Shown here: positions 9,379 to 18,796 of the stretch, one piece after another
Layout of the letters: each line of letters begins with the position of its first letter
How positions within the stretch are numbered: position 1 is the stretch's first letter
Assembly: GCF_039544005.1 (NCBI RefSeq)
Contig: NZ_BAABKV010000001.1
Coordinates: forward strand, 2,108,001-2,172,000
DNA length: 64,000 nt
From: Kitasatospora paranensis
GTDB taxonomy: Bacteria > Actinomycetota > Actinomycetes > Streptomycetales > Streptomycetaceae
Reading direction: 5' to 3'
Notes under the pieces: generated by a model
Seen by the model: only the letters and a program-made list of their open reading frames with translations
What the model was told of the DNA's origin: nothing
The model's database searches: none
Translations under genes and position numbers: made by a program

Positions 9379-9513
9379 TCAGCCATCGGTGGCCGCGCAG
9401 GTCGCCGGGCAGATCGTCAGGCGACAGGTCTTGTTGCAGGTCCAGTCGCAAGCGCCGACCGCCTGCTCCTCCTGCGCGACGAGCTCCTGCAGGGCCTCGA
9501 TGTCGAAGTCCAT
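9379..9513 (-). CDS. Lanthipeptide precursor A8 (44 aa), first in the array
   Basis: It starts at ATG 9513, only six bases after the S9 protease stop. Its ribosome site AAAGGAGGTGA forms the last codons of the protease gene, so the two are translationally linked. The leader begins MDFDIEALQELVAQEEQ and is 21 residues long. The core has five modules: CDWT, CNKT, CRLT, an Ile spacer, CPAT and CAAT, ending Asp-Gly. It serves as the reference member: all five cysteines have Thr at +3. Confidence 0.89.
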   Translation of the reverse strand: MDFDIEALQELVAQEEQAVGACDWTCNKTCRLTICPATCAATDG

Positions 9514-9519
9514 GGGTCA

Positions 9520-11339
9520 TCACCTCCTTTCGTGGGCGGGTACGCGGGCGGGTCGGGCGGCCGGCTCGCCGTCGGCGAGGAACCGGGCCACCAGGGCGGC
9601 GACCGGGTCCCGGACGGACGCACCGAGAACGGCATGGCCGCGGTCAGGGGGTTCGAGATAGCGGAAGTCCGTGCCCTCACGGCGGCCGAGGCCGGCCAAC
9701 TGGCACACCAGCTCCCGGGAGTGGGCCACCGGCGTGGACTCGTCGCGGGCCCCGTGGACCAGCAGCAGCCGGGCCCGCAGGTCAGCCGCGAACCGGGTCA
9801 CGTCGCGCGGCCCGAGGGCGTCGGTCGCCTCGGTGAGCCCGTCGAGGCGCTCCACCATGCCGCGCACCGTCACGAAGCCCTCGGCGTGCAGCCTTGGTCC
9901 GGACAGGAACGGGGCGACGGCCACGCAGGCGGACCACAGGTCCGGTCGGGTGGCGGCGGCCAGCAGTGCCAGGTAGCCGCCGTAGCTGACGCCGAGCACG
10001 GCGGGGCGCTCCAGTCCCGGCGCGCGGCAGGCCCGGACGAACGCCCCGACGGCCGACACGTCGGCGAGGTCGGGCACGCCCCAGGCTCCGACCAGGGCGA
10101 GCGTGTGCTCGGCCCCGTAGCCGGTACTGCCGCGCTGGTTGGGTGCCACGACCGCGATGCCGGCCGCCGCGAGGAGCTGGAACAGCGGGTTGAAGCCGAG
10201 CGTCCAACGGCTGGTCGGGCCGCCGTGCAGGGTGACCACGACCAGGGGGCTGGTGCGCCAGTCCGGCCCGTAGACCACGGCCTCGACCGGCCCCTGCGCC
10301 CCCGGGAAGGACTCCACCCGGCCGGGCCGCCAGGGCCCCACCGGTGCGGTGGGTACCCGCAGGTCCGGCGAGCCCGGTGGCAGCCAGGCCATGGTCCGGG
10401 GCCGTCGGGGGTCGGAGTGCGGCAGCCAGAGCCCGGCGGGGGTCCAGGCCGCGAGCGGGAGGATCTCGCCCTCCGGCACCACGATCCGCCGCACCGCCCC
10501 GGTCTCGGTGTTCCAGCAGCTGAGCTCCGAACGTGCGCCGGCGGTCTCCAGGACGGCCGCATACGTCCCGGTCGGATCCAGCGCCAGCGGGTGGACGACC
10601 CCCGCGGGGGAGTGTCCGGCTCGAGCGCGCGGATGCTCCCGTCGGTGAGGTCCGCCCGGGCGAGCGCCGGTCCCTGCGGACCCCGCAGGGCGACCAGCAG
10701 GTGCTGCTCGGTGCCGGCCAGCACCCGGGAGGTGTCGTCTAGGAACGTCACCGGGACGGCGGTCCCGTCGCGGGGATCGACCAGCAGGCGCACCCGGCCG
10801 GACGCCGCCTCCACGGCGAACAGGATCCGCGAGCCGCAGATCGTCACGTCCTGGACCGGCCCCGGCAGGCGGACCAGCTCCTGGAGCCACGGGGTTCCGG
10901 TGGTCACCCGGTACACCGTCGTCCCCTCGTCCGCCGCACCCGGATCGGCTCCGCGACCCGACCAGGCCAGGGCCAGGCCGGGGGCCTCCACCGGTAGGGC
11001 CAGCAGGGCGAGCGGTGCGTGCCGCGTGCTGCCCAGGGCGGTGAGCCGCCCGTCGTCGTGGAGCAGATCCAGGGACTGGGTGTCCTCGGAGCCGTGCCGG
11101 GAGACCAACAGCCGTCCGCCGTCCAGCGGGAGGACCATGGTGTAGGCGGGGTCGCAGGTCAGCTCGGCGGAGAAGTCCAGGACCGGCCCGTCCTGCCGCA
11201 GGCTCCAGCTCTCGGCCCGGTGCCGGCCGGACTCGGTGGCGGCCAGGCAGGCGGCCCGGGTGCCGGCGGCGGAGAACCGGAAGCTGATCCTCGACGTCAC
11301 GGTGGTGTCGTCGATGTACCCCTGCCAGGGGGTCGTCAC
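9520..11339 (-). CDS. S9 prolyl-oligopeptidase-like serine protease, probable leader peptidase; one frame slip
   Basis: About 606 residues with a propeller-like N-terminal part and a C-terminal alpha/beta hydrolase domain. The catalytic Ser is in GVSYGGY (about residue 452), the Asp in GARDEST (about 530) and the His in DRGHAVL (about 568); LHGGPTS and NQRGSTGYG are typical S9 motifs. The frame changes near 10607 in a CCCCGCGGGGG stretch. GTG 11339 overlaps the lanL stop as GTGA. No signal peptide is seen, so it probably acts in the cytoplasm or after lysis. In class III lanthipeptide clusters a prolyl oligopeptidase (FlaP of flavipeptin) removes the leader, which makes that the likely role here. 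Leaders of A5, A7 and A8 contain no proline, so strict post-proline cutting would not serve all eight. Confidence 0.85.
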
Positions 11340-14054
11340 CGCGTCACCAGCTGCATCGAGCGCCGGGCGCCGTCGGCCGCCTGCTCCGCCGTCCCGTCGA
11401 CCATCCAGGGCCGGCCCCCGCCGTGCGCCAGGCGCAGCAGGAAGCCCACCGCGCCGCTCAGGCCGACGTTGTAGTCGGCTGCCACGCCCTGCGAGGACTC
11501 GTCGGGGATCACCAGCCGCTCGCCGTGGACACCGTGGCGCAGCACCATCGAGGCGGCCAGCTCCTCGGCCCACCCCGGTACGGGCCGCCGACGGCGTCCG
11601 CGAGATCGAGCAGGAACTCGCCGTTGCCGGCCAGACCGTGGCAGGCCGCCGTTCCCGAGAACCACCGGGCCCGGTGGACGGCCTGCGCGGCCTGCTCCGT
11701 CAGGCGCAGGTACTCGGCGTCGCCGGTGGCCTGCCACAGTCGCAGCAGGAAGGTGCCGACCCCGGAGGAACCACTGCACCAGTGGAAGCGCATGCCCGTG
11801 CCGGGCTCGTCGCTGCGGTCGTTGCGCCAGTACGCCCCCGACGGGCCGCGCTCGGCCTCGAAGGCCAGGGTGTTCCCGGCGGCCACGGCGGCCTCCAGGT
11901 ACCGCTGGTCGCCGGTGGCCTGCGCGGTCGCCAGCAGGGTGTACCCGACTCCGGCGACGCCGTGGGCGAAGCCGAGGTGGTTGATGCCCGCCAGCAGGGA
12001 GTCCATGCTCTTGGGGACGGGCCAGTAGAGTCGGCCGTCGCCGGGCTCGGCAGCCGCCAGCAGGGCGTCGCCGCCCCTGGTCGCCCGCTCCAGGAACTCG
12101 CCGCGACCGGTGCCGCGCCACAGGTGGAGCTGGGCCAGCACGGAGCCGGCGACGCCGTGGCAGACGTCCGGGTTGGGCCACTCCACCGGGACGGACAGGC
12201 CCAGCTCGACCGCCTGCTGCGCCAACTCCTCGTCACCGAGGTGGCGGGCCGCGTCGTGGAGCGCCCAGGCGGTGCCGGAGCGCCCGAAGTACAGGCCGGG
12301 CATCAGCCGGGGAGTTTTGTCGCGGCGCCGAGCGGTCCAGTCCGCCGCCCGGGCGACGGCCGCGCGCAGGTCCTCCCGCCGCAGGTGACGGTCGGCCAGG
12401 GTGAGCAGGCCCAGGACGCCGGCCGAGCCGTGCTGGACGTTGCAGGCGTCGGTGCCCTCGCCGAAGTCGGTGCTCGGCCACAGCCGCCGGTCGTCGTCGC
12501 CGGGGGCGGCCATGGTCGCCAGGAGGTGGGCGAGACCGTCGTCGGTGAAGCGCTGCCGGTCGGTGTCGGACAGCCGGTCCGCAGCGGCAGCACCCCGTCG
12601 GCCACGACCACGGCGTCCGGCACCGTGCAGGTGGCGAGGAACTCCCGGAGCCGGTCGAACGACCAGCGCTGCGCGGGGTCGTCGGCCGTCAGGCCGCGCA
12701 CCGCCGGCGCGATCATCCGTGCCGCGGCGCTGCGCACGCCGGCCGCCCGGAGCACAGCGTCGAGGCGGTCGTGCACGGAGAGCGGCCGGGGGTCGTCCTG
12801 CCCGAACACCGGCGCCGTCCCCACCGCGAGGAACTGCAGCACCGCGCCCAGCGAGAACAGGTCGGCCGTCTGCTGCGGCACCCAGCCCTCGCCGGGGTTG
12901 CGCACGACCTCCAGGGCGGCGAAGCCGACCGTGTGGCCCCGGACCCCCCATTCACCGGGCACCCGCGCCATCTCCGGGTCGATCAGCTTCAGCCCGCCGT
13001 CCGGGGTCACCATGATGTTGAGCGGGGTGAAGTCCTGGAAGACCAGGCCCCGCGCGTGGACCTCGGCCAGCAGCTCGGTCAGCTTCCGTGCCATGTCCAG
13101 CAGTCGGGCCGGCGCCAGGCCGCCCTGTCCCTCGCCCTCCGCGACCTGCTGGTCGAGCCACTGGGCCAGGGTGTCCCCGGGGATCAGGGACTCCACCAGG
13201 AAGGTGTGGCCGTCGAGGTCGAAGAGGTCCACCGGCTCGGGCCCGATGCCGGCCAGCGTCTTCAGGGCCTGCCACTCGTTGCGCAGGCCGCCGCGACAGT
13301 CCTCGCCGTTCAGCCGCCCGCCCACGAAGGCCCGGGCCTGCTTGACGACGACCTCTTCGCCGGTCCGGTGGTCCAGCGCCCGGTACACGCCGCCGCGGGC
13401 GGAGTGGCGGATCGCCTGGCGCACCTCGAACCGGTCGGCGAGCAGCGCGCCCGCCTGGGCCTTCTTCGACGGGGCGGGGTACGGCAGTTCCGCCCAGGAC
13501 GGCGGGCAGAACCACGGCTTGCGCACGTCCTCGACCGGGATTCCGTCCGGACCGGCGACCCGGATCTCGAACACCCCGTCGTCGGTGAGGACCGGAACGC
13601 CCCGGAACGCCCCGAACCGGTACTGCACCAGGCTGCCGGGCCGCACCGGCCGGTCGGACAGGATGGCCGGCCCGGGCAGCCCCGCCGTGGCCTTGTCGAG
13701 CGCGGTGGCGAGTTCGCGGAACTCGTCCTCGTCGGACGGGTAGACGGCGATGACCTTGCCGCACTGGGCCCGGTCGTAGCGCTCGCCGGTCATCTCCTCG
13801 ACCATCCGGATGCTCCGGGAGAACTTGAACGGGACACCGCGCGGGACCAGCACGTCGGCGACCCGGTGCAGCACCTCCGGCGCGGACAGCCGCGTCGCGG
13901 AGACGTGCAGCTTCCACCCCTGGATCCGGTCGACGCCCCCTTCGCCGGCCGGTGTCACCCGGCACCAGACCTCGTCCTCGGCGAACGCCCAGCCCTCCAG
14001 CCCGTGCTCGGCGAGCACCGACTCCACCACCCACTGCAAGCGAAAGTCATGCAC
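11336..14054 (-). CDS. lanL: Class IV-type lanthipeptide synthetase LanL (lyase-kinase-cyclase); two frame slips
   Basis: About 905 residues, usual for LanL. The N-terminal lyase region (with GWKLHVSA, SIRMVEEMTGE) phosphorylates nothing itself but should eliminate phosphate from pSer/pThr. The central kinase domain has AxK-type VVVKQARA, catalytic loop FQDFTPLN near residue 341 and IDPE in place of DFG. The C-terminal LanC-like cyclase has seven GxxG helices (HGSAGVLG, CHGVAGSV, LSGAVGFL and others) and complete zinc ligands: Cys in FHWCSGSSG near 758, Cys-His in ACHGLAGNG near 804. The zinc site argues for class IV over zinc-less class III LanKC. Slips occur near 12583 and 11577. I prefer GTG 14054 (after GGATGGGG); TTG 14105 is an alternative. 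First gene of the operon. Confidence 0.88.
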
Positions 14055-14261
14055 GTGACTACCCCATCCGACGACCTGCCGCTCGGCAGCGACCTTGACG
14101 GCCAATCTGGCAGCGGACCGGGGGGACGAGCATGAGGGTGCGACCCTCGTTCCACCCTCGGTCCCGGCAGTTGCGTAAGGGGCTCGCGTAGTTCCACGGA
14201 AGCTGCCGCGGCGGGCCGTGGCCGACGATCGGACCCACGAGGCCTCAGCACGTCAGAGGGG
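14055..14261. promoter_or_regulatory. Divergent control region between lanL and LAL-2
   Basis: About 200 bp separate the lanL start from the LAL-2 start, so both promoters should be here. I see no convincing -35/-10 pair. The stretch near 14172-14200 is poorer in G/C symmetry than its surroundings and contains repeated GTTCCAC words (14151 and 14191). It is a likely site of LAL binding, inferred from position only. Confidence 0.4.
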
Positions 14262-17017
14262 ATGCCCATGAGGGAACAGCACCCGCCGCCGACCGGCCGG
14301 AAGCACGAGATGTCGGTCCTGCGATCAGCCGTCACCGCCTGCGCCGACGGGGCGTCCACCGTCGTCGAGATCAGCGGCGATCCCGGCCTGGGCAAGTCCA
14401 CGCTGCTCGCCGAACTCGAAAGGCTCGCCCGGGCCGAGGGGCTGACCGTCCCCGCCGACTGCTCCGGAGCCTTCGAACGGCGGGACCCGCTCGTGCTGGA
14501 CCTGCTCCGGACCCCGGCGCCGGAGGACCCCGGGCGTCACCGGCCGCACCCGGACCCCGCCCGGCCCCTTGCAGCGGCCGGCCGCGGCCGCGCGGTCCTG
14601 CTCTGCCTGGACGACCTGCACCGGGCCGACGCATCCGTGCTCGACCCGCTGCACGACCTGCTGCGCACCGCGCCCGGCACCCCGCTGCTCCTCGCCTGCG
14701 CCCACCGGCCGCGGCAGTCCCCGGCACGGCTCCTGGCCGCACTCCAGCACCCGGCCGCGCACTACCGGGTCCTCCGCCTCCCGCTCGCGCCGCTGGACTG
14801 GGCCGCCTGCGAGACCGTGCTCGGCCCCGAGTACACCTCCGACGACCGGGACCGGCTCTGCACGGCCGGCGAGGGCAACCCGCTCTACCTGAACCTGCTG
14901 GGCGAACTGGACCAGAACGCCGCCGCCGGCCTGCCGGCGACCGTCCGGACCGCCCTGATCCGGGAGACCGCGGTGCTTTCCGGCGACGAACTCGCGGTGC
15001 TGCGCGCCGCCGCCGTGCTCGGCGACCCCTTCGACCCGCAGCTCCTCGCGGCGGTGGCCGACCTCCCCGACCAGCGGGCCCTGGACGCCCTCGACGGACT
15101 GTCGGCCCTCGACCTGGTCCGAGCCGCCGACCCGACCGGGCCGCCGTCGGACGGGCACCGGCTGCTGCGGTCACGCCACGCCGTGCTGCGCGAGGCGGTG
15201 TCCAGGGACACCCCACCGGGCTGGGCCCTGGCCGCGCACCGCCGCGCCGACCTGGCCCTGCGCGACAGCGGGGCCGGCCCGCTGGAACGCGCTCCCCACC
15301 TCGCGCACTCGGCTCGCCCCGGGGACGGCGCGGCCGTCGCGGTCCTGGTCGAGGCGGCCGCGGCCGCCCGCCACCGCTCCCCCGGCACCACCGCCAGGTG
15401 GCTGCGCGCCGCGCTGCGGCTGTCCGCCACGGACTGCTCCGGGCCGGTGCTCCCGCTCAGGGTCGGCCTGCTGCTGGGGCTGGCCGAAGCCGTCGCGATG
15501 ACCGGTGACCTGACGGGGTGCCGCGACAGCCTGGGTCAGGCCCTCGACCTGGTGCCACCCGACCGGCCCGAGCTGCGGGTGCCGCTGGTGGCGGCCGGTT
15601 CGGCGGTCGAACGCACCCTCACCCCGGGGTCGAACGGCCGCGTGCTGGAACGTGAACTGGCCTGCTGGCCGCAGTCCGACTCCCGAGCCGACCCGCTCCG
15701 GCTGCAACTCGCCATCGTGCGCACGGCGCAGGGCAGATTCGACGAGGCCGAGGGCCTGCTGGACGCACTCGGGCCGAGCACGTCCGATCGCAGGACACGC
15801 AGCGCGGTCGCCGCCTGCCGCGCCCTGGGCACCGCGTACACCGGACGCCAGGAGCCGGCCCGGACGCTCGCGGCCGAAGCGGCCGCCTCCTTCGGCGCCA
15901 TGACGGACCGGGAGCTGGCGGCCTGCCTCGACGGGGCCGCCCAGCTGGGCTGGGCCGAAGCGCTGTCCGAGCGCCACCACGATGCCGTGCGCCACACCAC
16001 CCGCGCCGTCGAGGTCGCCCGGCGGACCGAACAGACCCATCTGCTGCCCCATCTGCTGCTGTGCCAGTCGTACGCGCGGCAGGCGACCGGTGAGCTGGAG
16101 GGCGGCGCGGCCTCGGCCGGCACCGCCGAGGAGACGGCACGCCGGCTCGCCCTGCCGAACCTCGTCGTCTTCGCACTGACCCTGCGGGCCGCGGCGGCCG
16201 CCCTGCGGACCGGACCCGCCTCGGCGGCCGGAACCGTCGAGCAGGCCCTTCGTACCGTCGGCCGTCGCGGCCGGCTCTGGGAGGCGTCCGCCGGCCTGCT
16301 GGCCGAGCTGCGCCTGGCGCAGGGCCACCCCGACGACTGCCTGGACCTCGTCCGCGCCGTGGCCGAACCGGGCCGTCCGGTGCCCCTGCCCGCCCTGCGG
16401 GCCGCGTGGTGCAGTACTGCCGCCCGGGCCGAGGCGACCCGGGGCGACCGTGCCGCGGCCCGGCACTGGGCCGCGGCCGCCACCGAGGCGGCCGAGGCCG
16501 TGGAACTGCCGGGCCAGCGCGGCTACGCCGCACTCGCCCAGGCCTGCGTGCGGACGGACGACCCCGACGCCGCAGCCGAACTCTGCCGCTCCGCAGCCGA
16601 CCTGTTCGCCGCCGCCGGCCTCTCCCCGCCGAGGCCCGGGCCCGCCTGCTGCTCGGCCGCAGCCTCGCCGACGGCCACCGGCTCGACGAGGCCGCGCTCG
16701 CCGTCGGTCGGGCGAAGCAGCTCGCCGACGCCTGCGGAGCAGCCCATCTCGGTGTCCTCGCCGTCCATGCCCAGCGGCGGATCGGCGGTCACCGCCCCCG
16801 CCCCGGCCTGCGTGCCCCCGCCCACCCCGCGTTGTCGGAACAGGAACGCCGCATCGCCGAGCTCGTCGGCCGCGGCCGGAGCAACCGTGCCATCGCCACC
16901 GAGCTCTTCATCTCCGTCAAGACCGTCGAAGGCCATCTGACCCGCATCTTCCGCAAGCTCCACGTCACGTCACGGTCCGGGCTGACCAGTGCCCTCGGCC
17001 TCCTGGACGCCGCCTGA
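14262..17017 (+). CDS. LAL-type (LuxR) regulator, divergent from lanL; one frame slip
   Basis: About 918 residues. It begins with an AAA/ATPase module (Walker A GDPGLGKST near residue 42; LLCLDDLH Walker B), continues through TPR-like helices, and ends in a LuxR HTH (LSEQERRIAELV, then SVKTVEGHLTRIFRKL) near 16836-17000. The HTH lies in frame 2, so a single-base slip near 16625 (CCCCGCC run) must be bridged. The region between Walker A and B is shorter than in typical LALs. It is transcribed divergently from the lanL operon across about 200 bp, which makes it the first candidate for pathway-specific control. Start ATG 14262, with a second ATG at 14268. Confidence 0.82.
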
Positions 17018-17229
17018 GCGGTGACGCCACCGAGCCGGGTGCTGCGTAGGGGATTTCCGTGATCCTACGGATGCCGGCCCTCCCTCCGACCGGAAAGGAT
17101 CACCGCGAGCGAAGAACTCGACCCGGCCCATGGCCCTGCTCGCCCCGCACGCTGCCGGGCGGGCGCGTCGAGGACATCAGCGCTCTGCTTCGAGCAGCAG
17201 AACCACAACGGACAATTTGGAGGCTTCGT

Positions 17230-17637
17230 ATGGGCCTGGCGGAACGCCGCAGCGTCGAGCGGTTCAAGAACGACGACTACCCGGGCTGGAAGTCCCGGAT
17301 CGACGCGGCGGCAGGGTTCGACGTGCCGATCGAGGTGGAGTGGCAGGAGCTGGCCGTCCCCGACTACGCCGACAGCTACGCCGAGTACTTCCCCCAGGTG
17401 TACTTCCAGCCGCTGGTGGACGCGTTGAGCGCGGTCGGCGCCGATGACATGGGCAAGGACGCGCTCCGCGAGGGGGTCTCGAAGGTCGTCGTCAGGAACA
17501 CGGGTGAGTACTTCAGCCCGACCGGGATCTCCTTCACCGACGGCGTGCTGACGTTCGACCACAAGTCGGACACCAACACCCACCACGTCGAGGAGCGCAC
17601 CAAGCGCCTCCAGGAGGTCCTCGAAGCCGGGCTCTGA
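17230..17637 (+). CDS. Uncharacterised 135-aa protein
   Basis: It starts at ATG 17230 after TTGGAGGC. I recognise no family. The protein is acidic, has no membrane segment and no signal peptide, and contains an aromatic stretch (YADSYAEYFPQVYFQP) near residue 45. The C-terminal part (GEYFSPTGISFTDGVLTFDHKSD) looks like a short beta-rich region followed by a helix. The gene is not obviously interrupted and ends 10 bp before a strong terminator. It may be the last gene read from the LAL-2 promoter or be independent; a link to the lanthipeptide locus is not shown. Confidence 0.7.
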   Translation: MGLAERRSVERFKNDDYPGWKSRIDAAAGFDVPIEVEWQELAVPDYADSYAEYFPQVYFQPLVDALSAVGADDMGKDALREGVSKVVVRNTGEYFSPTGISFTDGVLTFDHKSDTNTHHVEERTKRLQEVLEAGL

Positions 17638-17647
17638 CCCCGACGAG

Positions 17648-17685
17648 CCGTGAGGGTCCGCCGGTGAACCGGCGGACCCTCACGG
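17648..17685. terminator. Bidirectional hairpin terminator
   Basis: The arms CCGTGAGGGTCCGCCGGT and ACCGGCGGACCCTCACGG form a perfect 18-bp stem around GA. It lies 10 bp after the 135-aa gene and 40 bp after the end of the opposing minus-strand cluster, so it can serve both. It marks the right edge of the lanthipeptide region. Confidence 0.85.
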
Positions 17686-17725
17686 TCACGATCCGTGCCC
17701 CGGGCGGTATCCCGGCCGGACGCCG

Positions 17726-18796
17726 CTACTGCAGGAGCTCGGCGTGCGGATGGTCCGGCGACGCGGGGCAGGCGTAGATCTGCTGGTTGCAGCCGCCGGC
17801 GAGGCCGATCATGGTGGGGGTCGCGGGAGCGGGGTAGCCGGTGGGCGCCGCGGCGGCGGCCCGGTCCTCGTACGGGATCCAGCCGGGGCCGTTCGGCTGC
17901 CACTCGTAGGAGGCGACGGTCAGCATCGGCTGCATCCGGCTGCCGCACGCGCAGCAGTGGAGCGGCCGCGGGTCGGTGGCGCTCCAGGAGGGCAGGCCAC
18001 CGACCTTCCAGCCGGGGGAGACGGCCAGCTCGCGGTCGTAGTAGGCGTCGTCACCTCCCCCGGCACCGGTGCTGCCCGGCGCCGCGGCGACGGCCTGCCG
18101 GGCGCTCCACGCGCGGACCTCCGCGCGCAGGTCCGGCTCGAGTTCCGCCGCCACGGGGTACTCGGTGACCTGCTCCGGGGCGAGCAGGCACGGCTCGGGC
18201 ACGTAGTCGTCGTACTGGACGGCGGCCGGCTCCGGGGGCGCGGTGAGGATCTCGGCGACAGCGGTGACGGACCGCCAGAACAGCGCCGTCCTCGGAAGGC
18301 CCGTCGGTCGGTGGTCGAACGGGCACCACAGCACCTGGAGCAGGTCCGCCCGGCCGGGCGGCCGGAGGGCGGGCACGTCGCGCACGTACAGCTGGGCGAG
18401 GGCCAGCATGGCGACCGGTCCGGCCGGAGGACGGCCGGCCCCGGCCCCGGCCGTCGCGGGCACCATCCGCAGAGGCCACCCCGTGTCGCCCGGCGGCCGG
18501 CCCCGGGCGCCGGCTCGGACCTCCCGCTGCAGCCGCACCTCCCCGGCGAAGTCGGCGGCAGCAGGGGCGATACCCGATGCGGGCAGTCGCAGTGCGGCCA
18601 CGGCTCGTCGGCCGGCCAGAGCAGTGGCCCCCGACGGAGCTGTCCTGCCGGGACGGCGACCCGGGCCGCGGGTGCAGCCGGGTCGCCGCGCGGGCCAGCG
18701 GCGCCAGCCGGGGAAGACCGCCGCGATGTCGGCCGGCCGCGGCGGGGTGGTGCGGGACGCACCGCCCCGCGCGCCGTTGCGGTTCTCAGTTCCCAA
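17726..18796 (-). CDS. DUF1963/YwqG-like protein, possible immunity partner; N-terminal frame slips
   Basis: The C-terminal two thirds read cleanly: AQLYVRDVPAL, DLLQVLWCPFDHRP, then CCACGSRMQPMLTV and a final CPASPDHPHAE. This pattern of paired cysteines and Trp-Cys-Pro is that of Streptomyces DUF1963-like proteins. The N-terminal part needs two or three frame slips between about 18560 and 18740; GPLLWPADEPWPHC is visible in another frame. The start is therefore uncertain (TTG 18796 is the upstream limit). It overlaps the stop of the upstream secreted nuclease gene. Toxin-then-immunity order and overlap make an immunity role plausible, but this is inference. Function of the family is not settled. 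Confidence 0.65.
   Translation of the reverse strand: MGTENRNGARGGASRTTPPRPADIAAVFPGWRRWPARRPGCTRGPGRRPGRTAPSGATALAGRRAVAALRLPASGIAPAAADFAGEVRLQREVRAGARGRPPGDTGWPLRMVPATAGAGAGRPPAGPVAMLALAQLYVRDVPALRPPGRADLLQVLWCPFDHRPTGLPRTALFWRSVTAVAEILTAPPEPAAVQYDDYVPEPCLLAPEQVTEYPVAAELEPDLRAEVRAWSARQAVAAAPGSTGAGGGDDAYYDRELAVSPGWKVGGLPSWSATDPRPLHCCACGSRMQPMLTVASYEWQPNGPGWIPYEDRAAAAAPTGYPAPATPTMIGLAGGCNQQIYACPASPDHPHAELLQ

Larger units (their letters stand above)
8151..9513 (-). repeat. Tandem array of eight diverged precursor genes
   Basis: Eight homologous genes of 117-135 bp are separated by 42-64 bp, giving a period of about 170-190 bp. Leaders fall into three subtypes: ELPA (A1-A3), LLVPQEAQ (A4, A6) and ELVAQEEQ-type (A5, A7, A8). 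In transcription order the subtypes run E, E, L, E, L, P, P, P. Leaders are much better conserved than the variable x-x positions of the cores, while the C and S/T positions are fixed. The array is coding sequence and not CRISPR. Confidence 0.9.

Noticed and set aside
8151..9513. Regularly spaced similar segments resembling a CRISPR array
   Set aside because: The repeats differ in length, are protein coding with start, stop and ribosome sites, and have no constant 25-40 bp repeat with unique spacers.
8151..9513. Sactipeptide or ranthipeptide precursors because of C-x-x-T motifs
   Set aside because: No radical SAM enzyme is in the window, whereas a complete LanL is in the same operon.
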